This document shows, piece after piece, positions 12,512 to 24,204 of a stretch of 64,000 bases of DNA. The notes under the pieces are model-generated. The model was given only the letters and a program-made list of their open reading frames with translations. It was not told the DNA's origin and ran no database searches. The position numbers and the translations under genes were made by a program. This DNA is from Hofstenia miamia (lineage: Eukaryota; Xenacoelomorpha; Acoela). The stretch's first letter is position 1, and the number at the start of each line of letters is the position of its first letter. The DNA is taken from NCBI GenBank assembly GCA_004352715.1, contig SCFE01000110.1:106983-170982 (forward strand), in the 5' to 3' direction.

Positions 12512-13948
12512 GTATGTAATTTTGAATTGCTTTCTAAATGAGCTACCGTTTGTTTGTTTATAGTTCAAAATATAAGTGAAAACCAGCCACCACTGTGCTG
12601 CAGTAAATTGCATTTAAAACAAATTTTTCGAGTGATTTTCATGGATATGATTTAAATTGTGATGCATACATCTAGTTCATAAATCGTGGAATCAAATACT
12701 GGTCCAATAGTAAAAGTTACTAGAGTAATTAGGTACGAGGCAGCTCTTAAATATGCTGAAGAATAGCCGTGTTAGGTAATTGCTGTGGAATGGGATATAT
12801 CAGATGTTAGTATTGATAGTAATGGCATAAAAATATTTTTGAGAGGGGCAAGATTAAATGCTAAGTGCATAATTCGGTACTACAGCTGGCTAAAAAGTAT
12901 TGGATTTTTAATTTTTAAAATTCAAAACTATGCAATTTCTCAAAACCCAACTGAATTTTTTATAAATTTTAATTATTTAATTGTTTTTAGTTTTAAGTAG
13001 TAATATTGATAGTGGGCAATTGCTTGAAATTGAAACAAATTTTTCAACAAAATAGGATTCTTTTTAGGAATAGCGATATTTTTGTGTAATATTTTTTAAT
13101 AAAACATGCACTAAATTGAATACATTATGAATTTCAAATTATAGGATTTCATTGTACACTACAAATGAAAAATTTTTAGTATATTTTTAATGATATAGGA
13201 TTAAGTAAAGTACAAAATGTTAATATAAAATTATGAATATGTGCCTACTCGTCAAATTTTGTTGAATATTTTGATAAAAGTTAAGAAAATCAAACATCCC
13301 AAAATGCCAAAATCTTGCTAAAATCAATGAAATTTCATAATTACGAAAAATTGTGCTGGGTTTTGAGAAGTCACAGAAGTGTTTTTGTAATTTTGGAGAA
13401 GGTGCATGTTGGTGACGTCTGTCCATATTATTGAATTTGAATACAAAAATTTGATGCACCTTATTGTGTAAAAAAGAATTTGGTTTGTAATTTTTTGTAC
13501 CACTTTAACGAACTATTCTTATTTTAGAGGCGGCTCTGGGCCCTCGTCTTCCCCTCTTTATCTGCCTCTGGATTTACCATTTCCTTGGGTTCAGCGCACT
13601 CCAATGTGTTTGATTAACTTAACATTCAGGATGGGGAAAATTTTTAAGAAATTGCAATCATATCAAATATTTCAGACACAGCAATACACTTAAGTACAAA
13701 ATCTCAACATTATATCAGGATTTTCAAATGTCAAATATTCATTGAGAAATCGGCTTTAAAATTTGGAAAAAACAGCTTGCTTTTGATAACGTACATAGGC
13801 AGTCTAAGGTTAAATCCAACATTCCAAAGAACGAATGAATTTATGTTTATTATAAGTGTATAATTTCACTATTTATTTGGACTTTGGTTTTAGCCTGTTG
13901 TGATTCAATAAGGTTCTAAAAATTCGTTCAAAATTATTTTTATTTTAG
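12512..13948 (+). other. Intron 1 of gene B, with an interspersed repeat
   Basis: The GT-AG intron. Its part at ~13330-13560 resembles 51590-51790: AAAAATTGTGCTG.G..TTGA, then GGTG..G.C, then GGGCCC.C, then CTTTATC.GCC. It belongs to a repeat family with at least two copies in the window. Confidence 0.55.
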
Positions 13949-14207
13949 AAACACGGTCATTCAATTTTAATAACAGCAAGAGAAAGATACAGGCGTTTTC
14001 TCATTAAAAACCTTAAGTTTACAGATGATAATATTATTTGGATCCCTGATGACGGTGTTAATCCTGAGGTATTAATGGGAAATAACAACCGAATTTCAAA
14101 CTTCATTGTTCAGGCTTTGAATTTCCTTGATTTATTCAAACAACAGTACATTCGTTATTTTGAAAAGATACTAGAAGATGCCCGCTTCAATGATATAGAC
14201 TTAGTAG
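13949..14207 (+). CDS. Glycosyltransferase gene B, exon 2
   Basis: Exon of 259 nt between TATTTTAG (ends 13948) and the donor G|GTATAA (after 14207), phase 0 in and phase 1 out. It starts KHGHSILITARERYRRFL, continues through NIIWIPDDG, and ends FNDIDLV. It completes most of the N-terminal Rossmann half. No exon 3 follows on this strand in 14208-16888. The next compatible exon 3 in phase and strand is at 5306, which lies upstream in the present assembly order. See the finding on misordering. Confidence 0.88.
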
Positions 14208-16451
14208 GTATAAATTCTTTTTTGAAGACATTAGCTAGAAAATATTAATGCATGCATAATGTTTGAAACTAAACCTAAGCCGACCTAATTGAAATTTTCC
14301 GATGCAAACAAAACTAACGGTTGATAATATTTTTAGCAATCGGAAACTACAAGGAACTCTACAAATTATGAGCCTAGATAGAGTCTGGATATAACCAGAC
14401 GGATTCCGGATCTGTCTGAATGCTTATCTTGAGAATTTTTCCATAAAGATCCAGAAACATCCATCACTTTCTGAGAAATCCTGCCGACAAGAAAAGCAGA
14501 GAGACAAACACAGACCAAAGCAATGCCTCCTTGGCGTTGGTAGTAGATTCCATTAAAATAACGTTGTGTTTGCTATCATGAGATGTATAATTATTAATAA
14601 GAGAAATAATAATAATAATTTTATTAGAATCGGAAAGAAATCATATGATAATTTTATAAATTTAAATAATCAGGAAAAATGAGCTTTTTGTTGATATTTT
14701 TTGAGAGTTCGATCAAGATAGAAATTTGTATATTTATTTCTTTATTTGCAACCAGAACGTGGTTTTCTTTCTATTAGAAGACAAACAAAATATGATTGCT
14801 CGTTGTTTTGTTATATCTAATTAAATAATATTCATAATATGACATTAAGGCTCTGGTAATATTATCGCGCATTTCTTATTTAGAAGCTCGAAGAGATGAA
14901 ATATTTCAAATTTGTTGAATTACACAGTGATGCAATCAAATCATTTTTGGCACTCTTCCAACAATTCCATTAACTATACTCCGTAATTTCTATTGTCACT
15001 ACTTCTTATCATGGCTTCTTTTGATCGTTTGATTTCCTGTTCAGCTTTGATATGAAAGTTATCTGCAAGAATGGATGGCTAGATTCATGCGCATTCTGTT
15101 TCTTAAGATTAGCATTGTGAATAGTGGTCTAATCCAAAAAATATCATGATCACTAATTCCAACCCAAACAAAATAAATGAGACATAAGCCTGCATGCACA
15201 ATATCATAAGAAATATCAATTTTTCTATTGAGATCAGGCTCACGATAGATATGTGAAACATCGGATAACCATAACTCAATGTTACTTTTCCTTACATTGT
15301 ACACTCTGTGCAAAAAATGGGGAGAGATTCAGAAGACAAACCTTATGCTTTTATCGACCACTGGGTGATGTAAATTTGTCTTTTCGTATTTGTCAAATAT
15401 ACTCTCTGACACAAGTACATAAGCAATGATTGATTTCAAGTGCGTTTATTTATCCACTGTATCGCGAAGGTTCAAGAGATCACAAATTGTACTCAAGAAT
15501 TTGGCTGAAAAGGCTGCATCAAAATCTCCAAATAAGAAAATCAGTAAATCGTGTTACTTAAGACGAGTATGATCAAATACATACACTATAAATTCAGAAA
15601 CACGGTTACCTCTACAGTTAAGTGAGTTGGTATATTATACACATTATAGGGGCAGCCTATTAAAAACATCAATATTTGACCATAACGAATTCAGTATCGC
15701 ATGGAGGACAAATTTATATTTTTCTAATTCGTTCTATCCTTTGAGAAATCCAAATAGAAACACCACCTGTCTAATGGGAGCTTAAGAGTTCGGAATGAGT
15801 GGAGAATAATCTTGGCATCAAACCAGTTTTCACTAATGACAATTATGTCCGGTACATTAAAAAGACAGCAGCATTCAGTTCGTCGATTTATTTTATATCA
15901 ATTGTGCGTTATTATACCGGTACATTATTTTAGGATATTCTAAATTGAATTTTCAATCCATGAGCTGAACTTCAATGCAAGAGTTATGCAACTTCAAATT
16001 TCGAATCTTGATATTTTCTTGCTTGTGTTCTTTTTGAATGAGTTTATATCACAATGCAATGCATTGTGTTTCTTTAGAAAAATCTTTAAAATAACTGTTA
16101 ATTTCATCTGCTGAAAAAAATATTTTACGACGTACGGATTGTATTCGATTTAAACTTATATTTGAATTGTTCCACCATAACTTTAAACCATGCTTTCCTT
16201 TGTTAAATGATATTTTATTAATGAAATGAATCCTAATTTGATTATGAAGCATTGAGACTAATGAAAATATCTTTTTCTTGAGTGTTGCTTTTTTTCTTTA
16301 ATTAGTAATTTGACTTGAGGTGTGAGATATGGTGGATCTTTATTAGTGGGCAAAATTCATTATAGACCTCGATAAAATGGTTTTTGAAAAGCTTCAGCTG
16401 TTTTGTTAGGATCATCGATAGACATTATCAGAGAATAGTCTCAATTATCTA
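14208..16451. other. Region after gene B exon 2, no exon 3 found
   Basis: No HHGGAGT-like or GFGSF-like coding is seen on either strand up to the mariner end at 16452. 14340-14540 is somewhat richer in G+C but is not recognised. Confidence 0.5.
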
Positions 16452-16888
16452 CAGGGTGGCCCACAAAAATCTACCCATTTTTCTATAGCCAAAACCCAAT
16501 CAAAAAGTTCATATATTTTAATGTTTTTTTCTACATAGATGCTAGAGACATATACAAATTTTCTCTCCAAATTGCTCTGAAATCTGAAAGATTTAACTGC
16601 ACTTTTTTCAATAATTAATAATGTGCTCAATCCAAGCACCGCGCTGCTGAATGACAGCAGTGACGCGAACATTGAAATTGTCCACAACTCTGTTGAGCAT
16701 TTCTCCTGGAATCCGTCTGATTTCTCTCTTAATGTTTTCTTTCAATGCCTCAGTTGTCTGTGGGTTATCCTGGTACACTCTGTCTTTCAGACATCCCCAA
16801 AGAAAGTAGTCAGGGGGATTCAGATCAGGTGAATACGGGAGCCAGGGGTTATCAGTGCGGCGAGAAATTAGCCTGTCCCCAGGGAAGT
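16452..16888 (-). mobile_element. Mariner/IS630-like transposon, 3' end of transposase
   Basis: A terminal inverted repeat starts at 16452 (CAGGGTGGCCCACAAAA) next to the TA target. Inside, on the minus strand, an open frame ending at 16608 gives PYSPDLNPPDYFLWGCLKD, the block around the third catalytic acid of DDE/D transposases. It then gives about 60 C-terminal residues ending EHIINY. The rest is lost in the gap at 16889. The part seen has no stop, so the element may be young. Confidence 0.85.
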
Positions 16889-17888
16889 NNNNNNNNNNNN
16901 NNNNNNNNNNNNNNNNNNNNNNNNNNNNNNNNNNNNNNNNNNNNNNNNNNNNNNNNNNNNNNNNNNNNNNNNNNNNNNNNNNNNNNNNNNNNNNNNNNNN
17001 NNNNNNNNNNNNNNNNNNNNNNNNNNNNNNNNNNNNNNNNNNNNNNNNNNNNNNNNNNNNNNNNNNNNNNNNNNNNNNNNNNNNNNNNNNNNNNNNNNNN
17101 NNNNNNNNNNNNNNNNNNNNNNNNNNNNNNNNNNNNNNNNNNNNNNNNNNNNNNNNNNNNNNNNNNNNNNNNNNNNNNNNNNNNNNNNNNNNNNNNNNNN
17201 NNNNNNNNNNNNNNNNNNNNNNNNNNNNNNNNNNNNNNNNNNNNNNNNNNNNNNNNNNNNNNNNNNNNNNNNNNNNNNNNNNNNNNNNNNNNNNNNNNNN
17301 NNNNNNNNNNNNNNNNNNNNNNNNNNNNNNNNNNNNNNNNNNNNNNNNNNNNNNNNNNNNNNNNNNNNNNNNNNNNNNNNNNNNNNNNNNNNNNNNNNNN
17401 NNNNNNNNNNNNNNNNNNNNNNNNNNNNNNNNNNNNNNNNNNNNNNNNNNNNNNNNNNNNNNNNNNNNNNNNNNNNNNNNNNNNNNNNNNNNNNNNNNNN
17501 NNNNNNNNNNNNNNNNNNNNNNNNNNNNNNNNNNNNNNNNNNNNNNNNNNNNNNNNNNNNNNNNNNNNNNNNNNNNNNNNNNNNNNNNNNNNNNNNNNNN
17601 NNNNNNNNNNNNNNNNNNNNNNNNNNNNNNNNNNNNNNNNNNNNNNNNNNNNNNNNNNNNNNNNNNNNNNNNNNNNNNNNNNNNNNNNNNNNNNNNNNNN
17701 NNNNNNNNNNNNNNNNNNNNNNNNNNNNNNNNNNNNNNNNNNNNNNNNNNNNNNNNNNNNNNNNNNNNNNNNNNNNNNNNNNNNNNNNNNNNNNNNNNNN
17801 NNNNNNNNNNNNNNNNNNNNNNNNNNNNNNNNNNNNNNNNNNNNNNNNNNNNNNNNNNNNNNNNNNNNNNNNNNNNNNNNNNNNNNNN
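16889..17888. other. Assembly gap, exactly 1000 N
   Basis: Round-number gap bounded by a mariner element on the left and a LINE on the right, so both contigs end in repeats. Confidence 0.95.
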
Positions 17889-18330
17889 ATTTGGAACGCA
17901 TTCAAAAGCGTGCTCTGAGGATAATTTTTCCAAATTTTAAATATGAAGCAGCATGTCTTATCAGCAAGTGTCAATCTCTAAGTGATCGACGGAATTCATG
18001 CTGTACTAAACTTTGGCAAAAAATCCAAAACAAAGAAAATCACCCACTGAGTCATTTTGTGCCAAACATACGGAATTTAGATTATAATTTACGTAACATT
18101 CTCGTGATTACTCCTTCCCTCATCGAACTTCCAGAATGGAGAAAAGTTTTGTATAGTCAAATAGCAGCAATGAATTTGGTTACATATGGGAAATGATAGA
18201 TATATAAACATATATAGACATATATATAAATATATGTTTGTAAATGGTAGTTTATAGTCATTACCTTATATTTTTCAACCTTTTGGTTGCAATTAAGGTG
18301 AAATAAATATCTCTCTCTCTCTCTCTCAAA
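17889..18330 (+). mobile_element. Non-LTR retrotransposon, 3' end
   Basis: Open frame to 18196 giving LERIQKRALRIIFPNF and, further on, SDRRNSCCTKLWQKI, a pattern typical of the region after the reverse transcriptase in CR1/RTE-like LINEs. A 3' UTR follows with TGGTTGCAATTAAGGTGAAATAAATA and ends in a (CT)n tail at 18308-18328. The 5' part is in the gap. Confidence 0.8.
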
Positions 18331-19430
18331 TATGAATTATAATAATTTACAATTATGACAGATCAAATTAAGTTTTCATAACAAAAGCATTTACTTAACC
18401 TTTAGTATTTGATGCCACAATTTAGTATGCCAGCTCTTGTTTTTATGAGCACTTTATAATGAGTTTAAATGGTTTTTAGCAAGGTGTTCCATTTTAAGGA
18501 TATTATGCTATACACAGTTCTAACTGTATGCTTAACTCAATCAAATTATACCAAGTTGCGAATTACAATTCATAATATAACATTGGCCATAATCAGTCAA
18601 CTACTGGTGGACAACCTGCAATATTTGTGATCACTGATTCCATCAGTGGCCGATTGGTGGACTATTAGCGGCATCAGTAGCAACCTAAATAATCAATAAT
18701 TAAAGAGCAGATGCTTCAAACTAAAACTCACTTCATTATTTTGATTGCTAGTTCCTTTTAATATAATAAAATGAAATGCAAAAACATTTTTGAAATTTTT
18801 AATTTGTATACCTGCTAAACGTATTTTAAAAATAATTTTATCATGAATATTTGGACACTTTGAAATTAAGAGTTATATCAAAAAGAAACACTTGAGCAGA
18901 AGAGATTTTTCAAGACTTAAGATAGTATATTTCAAAATTGTACTTAATTTTAAAATTAAAAATTTTTGTTAAATTTGACAGATTTTTATGCTTATTGTAA
19001 TCATTTATAGATAAAACATTCTTTCAAATTTCTAACAAATGTTTCTATTAAATAAGCATGATAGGATCTCAAAGGTGTTCTTCTGTCCTTTGTTGGACTT
19101 GTGTTTGTTTAAATAATATAAATTTGTTGTTCTGCATATAAAAGTATAGTATCAAAACCTAGTGCTTGCCACCAATGGCCAATAATGGCACCAACAATTG
19201 CCCATTAATGGACCAATAATGGAATGTTTTCTGGGGAAAGCACAATGGGATTTCGTCATATAGTTGCTTCAGGGTGAGTTGAAAATAGCGTAAAATTTTA
19301 AGCAATAGAAAAAATTGAACAATTTATGTTCACAATCCCGGATATAGGGAGATTTTTTTGTAGTATTCATTATATAATTGTTACATTTATTAATAGAAAG
19401 CAAATTATTGAACTGTTGTACTAAAATGGA
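18331..19430. other. Spacer with short inverted-type repeats
   Basis: 18600-18690 and 19160-19230 contain related words such as CCAATGGCC, GGCCGATTGGTGG and TAATGG on opposite strands. They may be the arms of a small non-autonomous element of ~600 bp. No gene is seen. Confidence 0.35.
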
Positions 19431-19439
19431 GTGCAACTG

Positions 19440-20230
19440 AGACATTTTTTAAATTCCTAACTGTTAAATCGTTGAACACCAAAGCTTTCTAACACACAAA
19501 CGTCCTACGTATTGTGCAAAACTTCAAGAGAACTGGTTGTTTCAGATGTGTCTAAGGCATTAATGTTTTATGTGCAGTTAATCAACTCGAGTAATCGTCA
19601 AATCTGTTATTATCTCTCAAATCTCAGTACACTCAATACTTAAACAGCGCTTGAATCTATGCTAATATAATAGCAACAAGCAACCTGTTTCCAAAAGATC
19701 ATGTGGCAAGAAGGAATTTCGCTAAATGGTTTAATCAAGCATCGACGAATGATCCAAGCTTTCCTGAAAATACTTTATATACTGACGATGGCTTTTTATA
19801 TTTATCTGGAGTCTCACCATAAAACATTCAAATTTGTATTGCTTGGGTTTCCATAAATTTACTATTTTGGTGTGCTTTGCATCAACATTTATGTTTATTA
19901 TTGAAAGCGTCAATAGGACTAACTATTGCAAAATTATTGTTATTCCAAATCTTAAACAAAAGTGTGAATTCAGAACTGTACCATTTCAACAGAATGGCAC
20001 CCCTCCACGTATGACTCTCCCTGCTAAAAAGTTAATAGGCCATCATTTTGGAAATAGAGTTATTGTCTCCATTTTCTACAAACCTGGTTTTCTCCGAATA
20101 TTAGTCCATGCACATAAACGTGTAATCAGAGATTGGGATCACCTTACAGAATTATTTATGGAAGAGCTCAATACAATTTCTAGTGATGCTCTATATAGTC
20201 TACACATAATTTTCCATTGGACAGATTGAC
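19440..20230 (+). pseudogene. Degenerate mariner-like transposase
   Basis: In broken frames the plus strand shows KWFNQ, then TLYTDDGFLYLSG (first catalytic block, normally TDEA.F..SG), then FQQNGTPP (second block, normally FQQDGAPPH), then HHFGNRVI and a scrambled SPN.SPC block. The second catalytic Asp is replaced by Asn, and stops and frameshifts interrupt the frame. It is an old relic. Confidence 0.7.
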
Positions 20231-20259
20231 ACTTCTTGTGGACGGTGATTCCAATAAAC

Positions 20260-20545
20260 AATAAAACATTTAGAAGACGTTCTATAACAGGTCTGAAAAT
20301 GGTTTAGAAGATATTTCGAAATGGCATCTATGTCAGGTGTAGAAGATATTTTTAAGACTTTTAAAAAATTTTTAGAAGACGTTTAGAAAAGATCTAGGCG
20401 ACGTTTAGAAGACGTTTAGAAAACTTTTTACAATATATGATTTTTTATTTAATTCAGCAACGTTTAGAAATGGTGTTTTATAAAACGTTTAGAAGACGTA
20501 CCTTAAGACATCTTACAACGTGTAATACTCCTATAAGACGTATAT
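20260..20545. repeat. Irregular repeat of TTTAGAAGACGT
   Basis: The words TTTAGAAGACGT, AGAAGATATTT and GTTTAGAAA recur many times with uneven spacing just after the mariner relic. Probably a degenerate satellite or the core of a non-autonomous element. Confidence 0.7.
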
Positions 20546-21536
20546 AAATCGTTTTATTGTTTATTGAATGGAGACCATATTGAAAATCTTAAATATAATC
20601 CTAATATATTGCCATTAAATGTTTGTCAGTTAAAAATATAGTATTAGTTTGAAGTTGTGCGCTATTTAAAACTCATCCTGTAGTCAAAGATATAAAAATG
20701 AATACAGTAAAATCCTAAGAAACTGATAGAAAAATATGTCATTTAAATATTATTGAAAAAATTGCTTGGCAAATATAGCAACTTTCTAAATTTCGAAGAC
20801 AAATAGAAACAAATATTATTGCATGTAGAACGGCAAAAAAAATTTGTAAAGATAATTGAAAACTAAGAAATTTGTCCAGAAACTCATTGTGTCCTTAATT
20901 GTGATTTAAATGAAGACAGTTGTAGCGGTTATAGAAGCTGGTATAAATTTAGACGAATATAAGTGACTAGCATTTAATTTGTCTTACATTTGTTTATCTA
21001 AATTTAGTTTCAAACATTAACTGATTGTAAATCAGAAAATAAACCAACAATTTTCATCAATAAGTAGAAGAAATAAATTTAAGTGAACCATCCATTCAAA
21101 TCTAATAAATCTGTGAACTTGCCATTTCCATTTCTATGGCAGGGCTGATAATAGCAGCATATTACCGACCGTTGCGTTGTGAATATCAAATTGCCTTTTG
21201 AATACATCTAACCAATTAGATACGGAGAGTTAGAGAAACTGGAAAGTTTAATAGACGCAAATATGCAACATATATCCAATTTATTCTGAGTGAAATGTAA
21301 TCCATGCATATTTTTTAAAATAGGTTATTGCATTTGGACGGACTTTTTTGTAATATAAAGATTTCTAAGAATAAATGCTAAAATTGATTACAGCTTTTTT
21401 GATATTTCACAGCGAATGTGCCAAATAGACTATTTCAAAAGAAGCTAAAATATGCAATTAAATGTTGTTTTTATGCTGATTCTAAATATTTCATTTGTTT
21501 TTTTTCTGAACATCATTATTTAACAAGCTATTTAAA
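20546..21536. other. Spacer, nothing recognised
   Basis: A+T-rich, with short chance frames only. Confidence 0.45.
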
Positions 21537-21538
21537 TA

Positions 21539-22252
21539 CCGTAAAATGGGGTAATTGGGACACCTTTTTAAGGGATTTTAAATTATTTCGGACACCAACA
21601 AGTTTTCTATTTCAATCTGAACCGAAACAATCTTAATCAAATGCAAATGTTGCAAACTGAAGTAATAGTGTACACTGGGCGCCCTCGAAAAATGGATCAA
21701 CGCTTCCACCGTTGCACTTGCCACAGAACCACTTGGCACAGGTAACATATTGATCCAGTCCGGTCTTCTGGACTTCATAAAGTCGACTGAACAGCTTGAG
21801 CATGTGTCGTCTTCATCACTTGAGAACCACGAAATTGAAGAATCTTCTTCATCTCTCATGCTGCTGCACTGTCCTCGTCCTTTTCCTCTTCCCCGCCCTC
21901 GCCCTTGCCCTCGTCCTCGTTCTCGACCTGTATTGAGCATCTTCTGTATTTTGGGTACAAGCCAGCCCATTTCAACCTGCAACAAAGCTTTGTGGTAGAC
22001 CAAACCTAATGAAAAATAGTAAAATTAGTTTTTTTCTACATTTTTGAATTTAAAATATAATGTAGGTGTAAATATACTGAAAAAAAATTTCGCGTCTATT
22101 GATAAATTTCAGTTGATTAATGTATATCTAACTGAAAAAATGCATTTCGGTCTCATTAGAAGCATCTAACAATTTTCATTAGTCGGATTAATGATAAAAA
22201 GTGACCAGGTGTCCGAATTTCCCAACCGTGTCCGAATTACTCCATTTTGCGG
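21539..22252 (-). mobile_element. 714-bp pogo-like DNA transposon, transposase C-terminus only
   Basis: Terminal inverted repeats are CCGTAAAATGGGGTAATTGG (21539) and its imperfect reverse complement ending at 22252, with TA target duplications at 21537-21538 and 22253-22254. A minus-strand frame (22003-21578) holds an Arg-Gly tract, an acidic DEEDSS..SSDEDD stretch and then CSSC. In the neighbouring frame it continues CAKWFCGKC, which together look like a Cys-rich PHD/zinc-ribbon tail of the kind at the end of some pogo/jerky transposases. The catalytic domain is missing, so it is an internally deleted, non-autonomous copy with one frameshift. Confidence 0.7.
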
Positions 22253-22904
22253 TATTAAATATGGTAACCCAATTGCCTACAACTATTTTTGGCAAATTTT
22301 CCTCAATATTCGTATGAAATTTAATTTTTAATTTTAATGGATTTTTGAAAGACTTTGTGCTTCTTTCATTATTAACTAAGAATCTAAACACTAACTTGTC
22401 TGTTTGAATGCTTTGTTTCACCGAGAAGCTTCGGAGTTTCAATGTCATTTCATTACAAGCTATTTTAAATGGCAATTTGTTTGCGTGACTTATGCATGTC
22501 AAATAATAAAAAAAAATTGCCATTTTTAGGTGACAACGTTTCATCTACCAGAGATTTTAAAGAAAAAATCTTTATATTTTATGTTCATTAAAGATTTGTA
22601 GCTCACACAAACAAAACTGAACTCTTTTCCTTATCAACATTATTCATTAAAAAGTAAAAATATAGTTGAGCTCGGTCACTAAATAGGAAAAATAGAGTGC
22701 GGATGTATATGATCACATAGAACATAAAATGCTTTCCAATTTCCAATATGTTTTTTTCGACTAATATGATAAACTACGAAGTTGTTGTCGACTGGTATTG
22801 TTTTCGAAAAATATTTAGAATATCGTAGGATATTAGTTATAAGCAATGAAAAAATATCCGTTAACAGATTTCTATTCTTGCGAATATGCCTAAGAGTTCT
22901 AGTA
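22253..22904. other. Spacer between the pogo-like element and gene C
   Basis: A+T-rich. It includes the 3' flank of gene C. No feature is recognised. Confidence 0.45.
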
Positions 22905-23101
22905 TTAATGCTGTTTAAGTCCTAACCACAACATCATATCTTCATAAACATATTTAGTGCCAAGTGTGCTCTCTCTTATTTTAGCAGCTTTTCCTGGAAC
23001 ATCCTTGACATTTAGTGCATCCTGTATTGTCATTTCAAGTATTTCTTCCGAGAGTTCTTTATTGTCTAAGGTAATAGAGATGCCAAGCTTCTTAGATGGA
23101 T
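22905..23101 (-). CDS. Glycosyltransferase gene C, exon 4
   Basis: 197 nt after TTATTTAG. It starts DPSKKLGISITLDNKELSEE and ends EDMMLWLGLKQH before TAA. About the last two thirds are almost identical at base level to gene D exon 4, while the first third carries several changes. No AATAAA is seen in the ~130 bp after the stop. Confidence 0.85.
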
Positions 23102-23442
23102 CTAAATAATTCTGAATTTAAAATTCTGAGCTATTTATTGTGGGGTGATTTGATTTTATTAGTTCATCAGATATGAGCAAATTGAAATCAATATTTATAC
23201 TTTTAATGAATGTAAAAATAATCGGAAACAAATTGAAAAGAATGCAATTTATTTGGTGATTGAAGTTTGATTCATATAAAATATCTTGAATATTTATAAC
23301 AATACATTCCTTTTTAGACTAGAACAAAATCAATGAAAGTCAATTTTAAAAATTAAATTATCAACCATATCTCTTTAAATGGATTAACACGTATTTGGAA
23401 AATTCTAATATTTCATAAGTTTGAATATGCTTAAAGATATAC

Positions 23443-24204
23443 CGCTATTTACATTCTGTTCATCAAATATTGGGATTGATATGGCCATACTTCCTGAGAC
23501 TTGAGCAGATTGCGTCGTTCCCGCTCCACCATGATGAATAATAACATTTACTTTAGGGAAAACTAGATTGTGTGGAACAACATCGACGAAATGCCATTTT
23601 GAATTCGCCGCATCATTGGATTCTGGTGATATTTTGAATGTCGCATTTAAAAATATTACACAAAAATCTAATTTTAAAAGTGTGTTAAAAATGATATCTT
23701 TGATTTTATGTGCGTCGTCTGCATAATATTCTTCTAGCGAGAAACTACCAAAGCCAACATATACTAGAGTTTCGTTCGAACAAGATTCAATGAAATTTTT
23801 AGTTGGAACTGGAATTGTTCCTGCATCTAAAATCATTGGACCTACATATTTCCACCATTCTGGCCGCTTAGAAATAACTGGGTATATTGTTGGTGAAAAA
23901 AGATAATAATTTGGTATTTCGTACTTTAGATTACCATAGAATAGTGTGTACAAATGTCTCTGTGCAAGATTGTATGTAGATTGACAACTTTCAAAAGTTG
24001 AATGATAACCAAGTACTAATGCAAGCAAAATCGGCTGATAGCTCAGCCAATTTAAAAATGAAGGTTGTTTCTTGTCCAAGGCTGATGATAGCATTGGGTG
24101 CTCATTGGTCACTGCACACAAGTGGGTGTATCTCACAGTTGCGTAGGGAATCTTCCTTATCATGGCAAACAAGTAACTAGATATGAACATTGGTTCTGTG
24201 ATTA
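23443..24204 (-). CDS. Glycosyltransferase gene C, exon 3
   Basis: 762 nt, acceptor ATTTAG, donor G|GTATAT. It starts VITEPMFISS (its first V codon is split with exon 2) and ends DEQNVNS. It contains WWKYVGPMI, VYVGFGSFSLEEYY, IIHHGGAGTTQ and IPIFDEQ. After the first ~45 codons it is nearly identical to gene D exon 3, with only five residue differences over the remaining ~210. The first part differs at about 16 positions. The exon itself carries no stop. Confidence 0.88.

Noticed and set aside
16608-18196. Several 350-480 codon frames across the gap on both strands
   Set aside because: Created by the 1000 Ns. Only the mariner end (left) and LINE end (right) have real content, and they are on opposite strands.
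21750-21998. Pro/Arg-rich plus-strand frame
   Set aside because: It is the antisense of the Arg-Gly tract in the pogo-like element.
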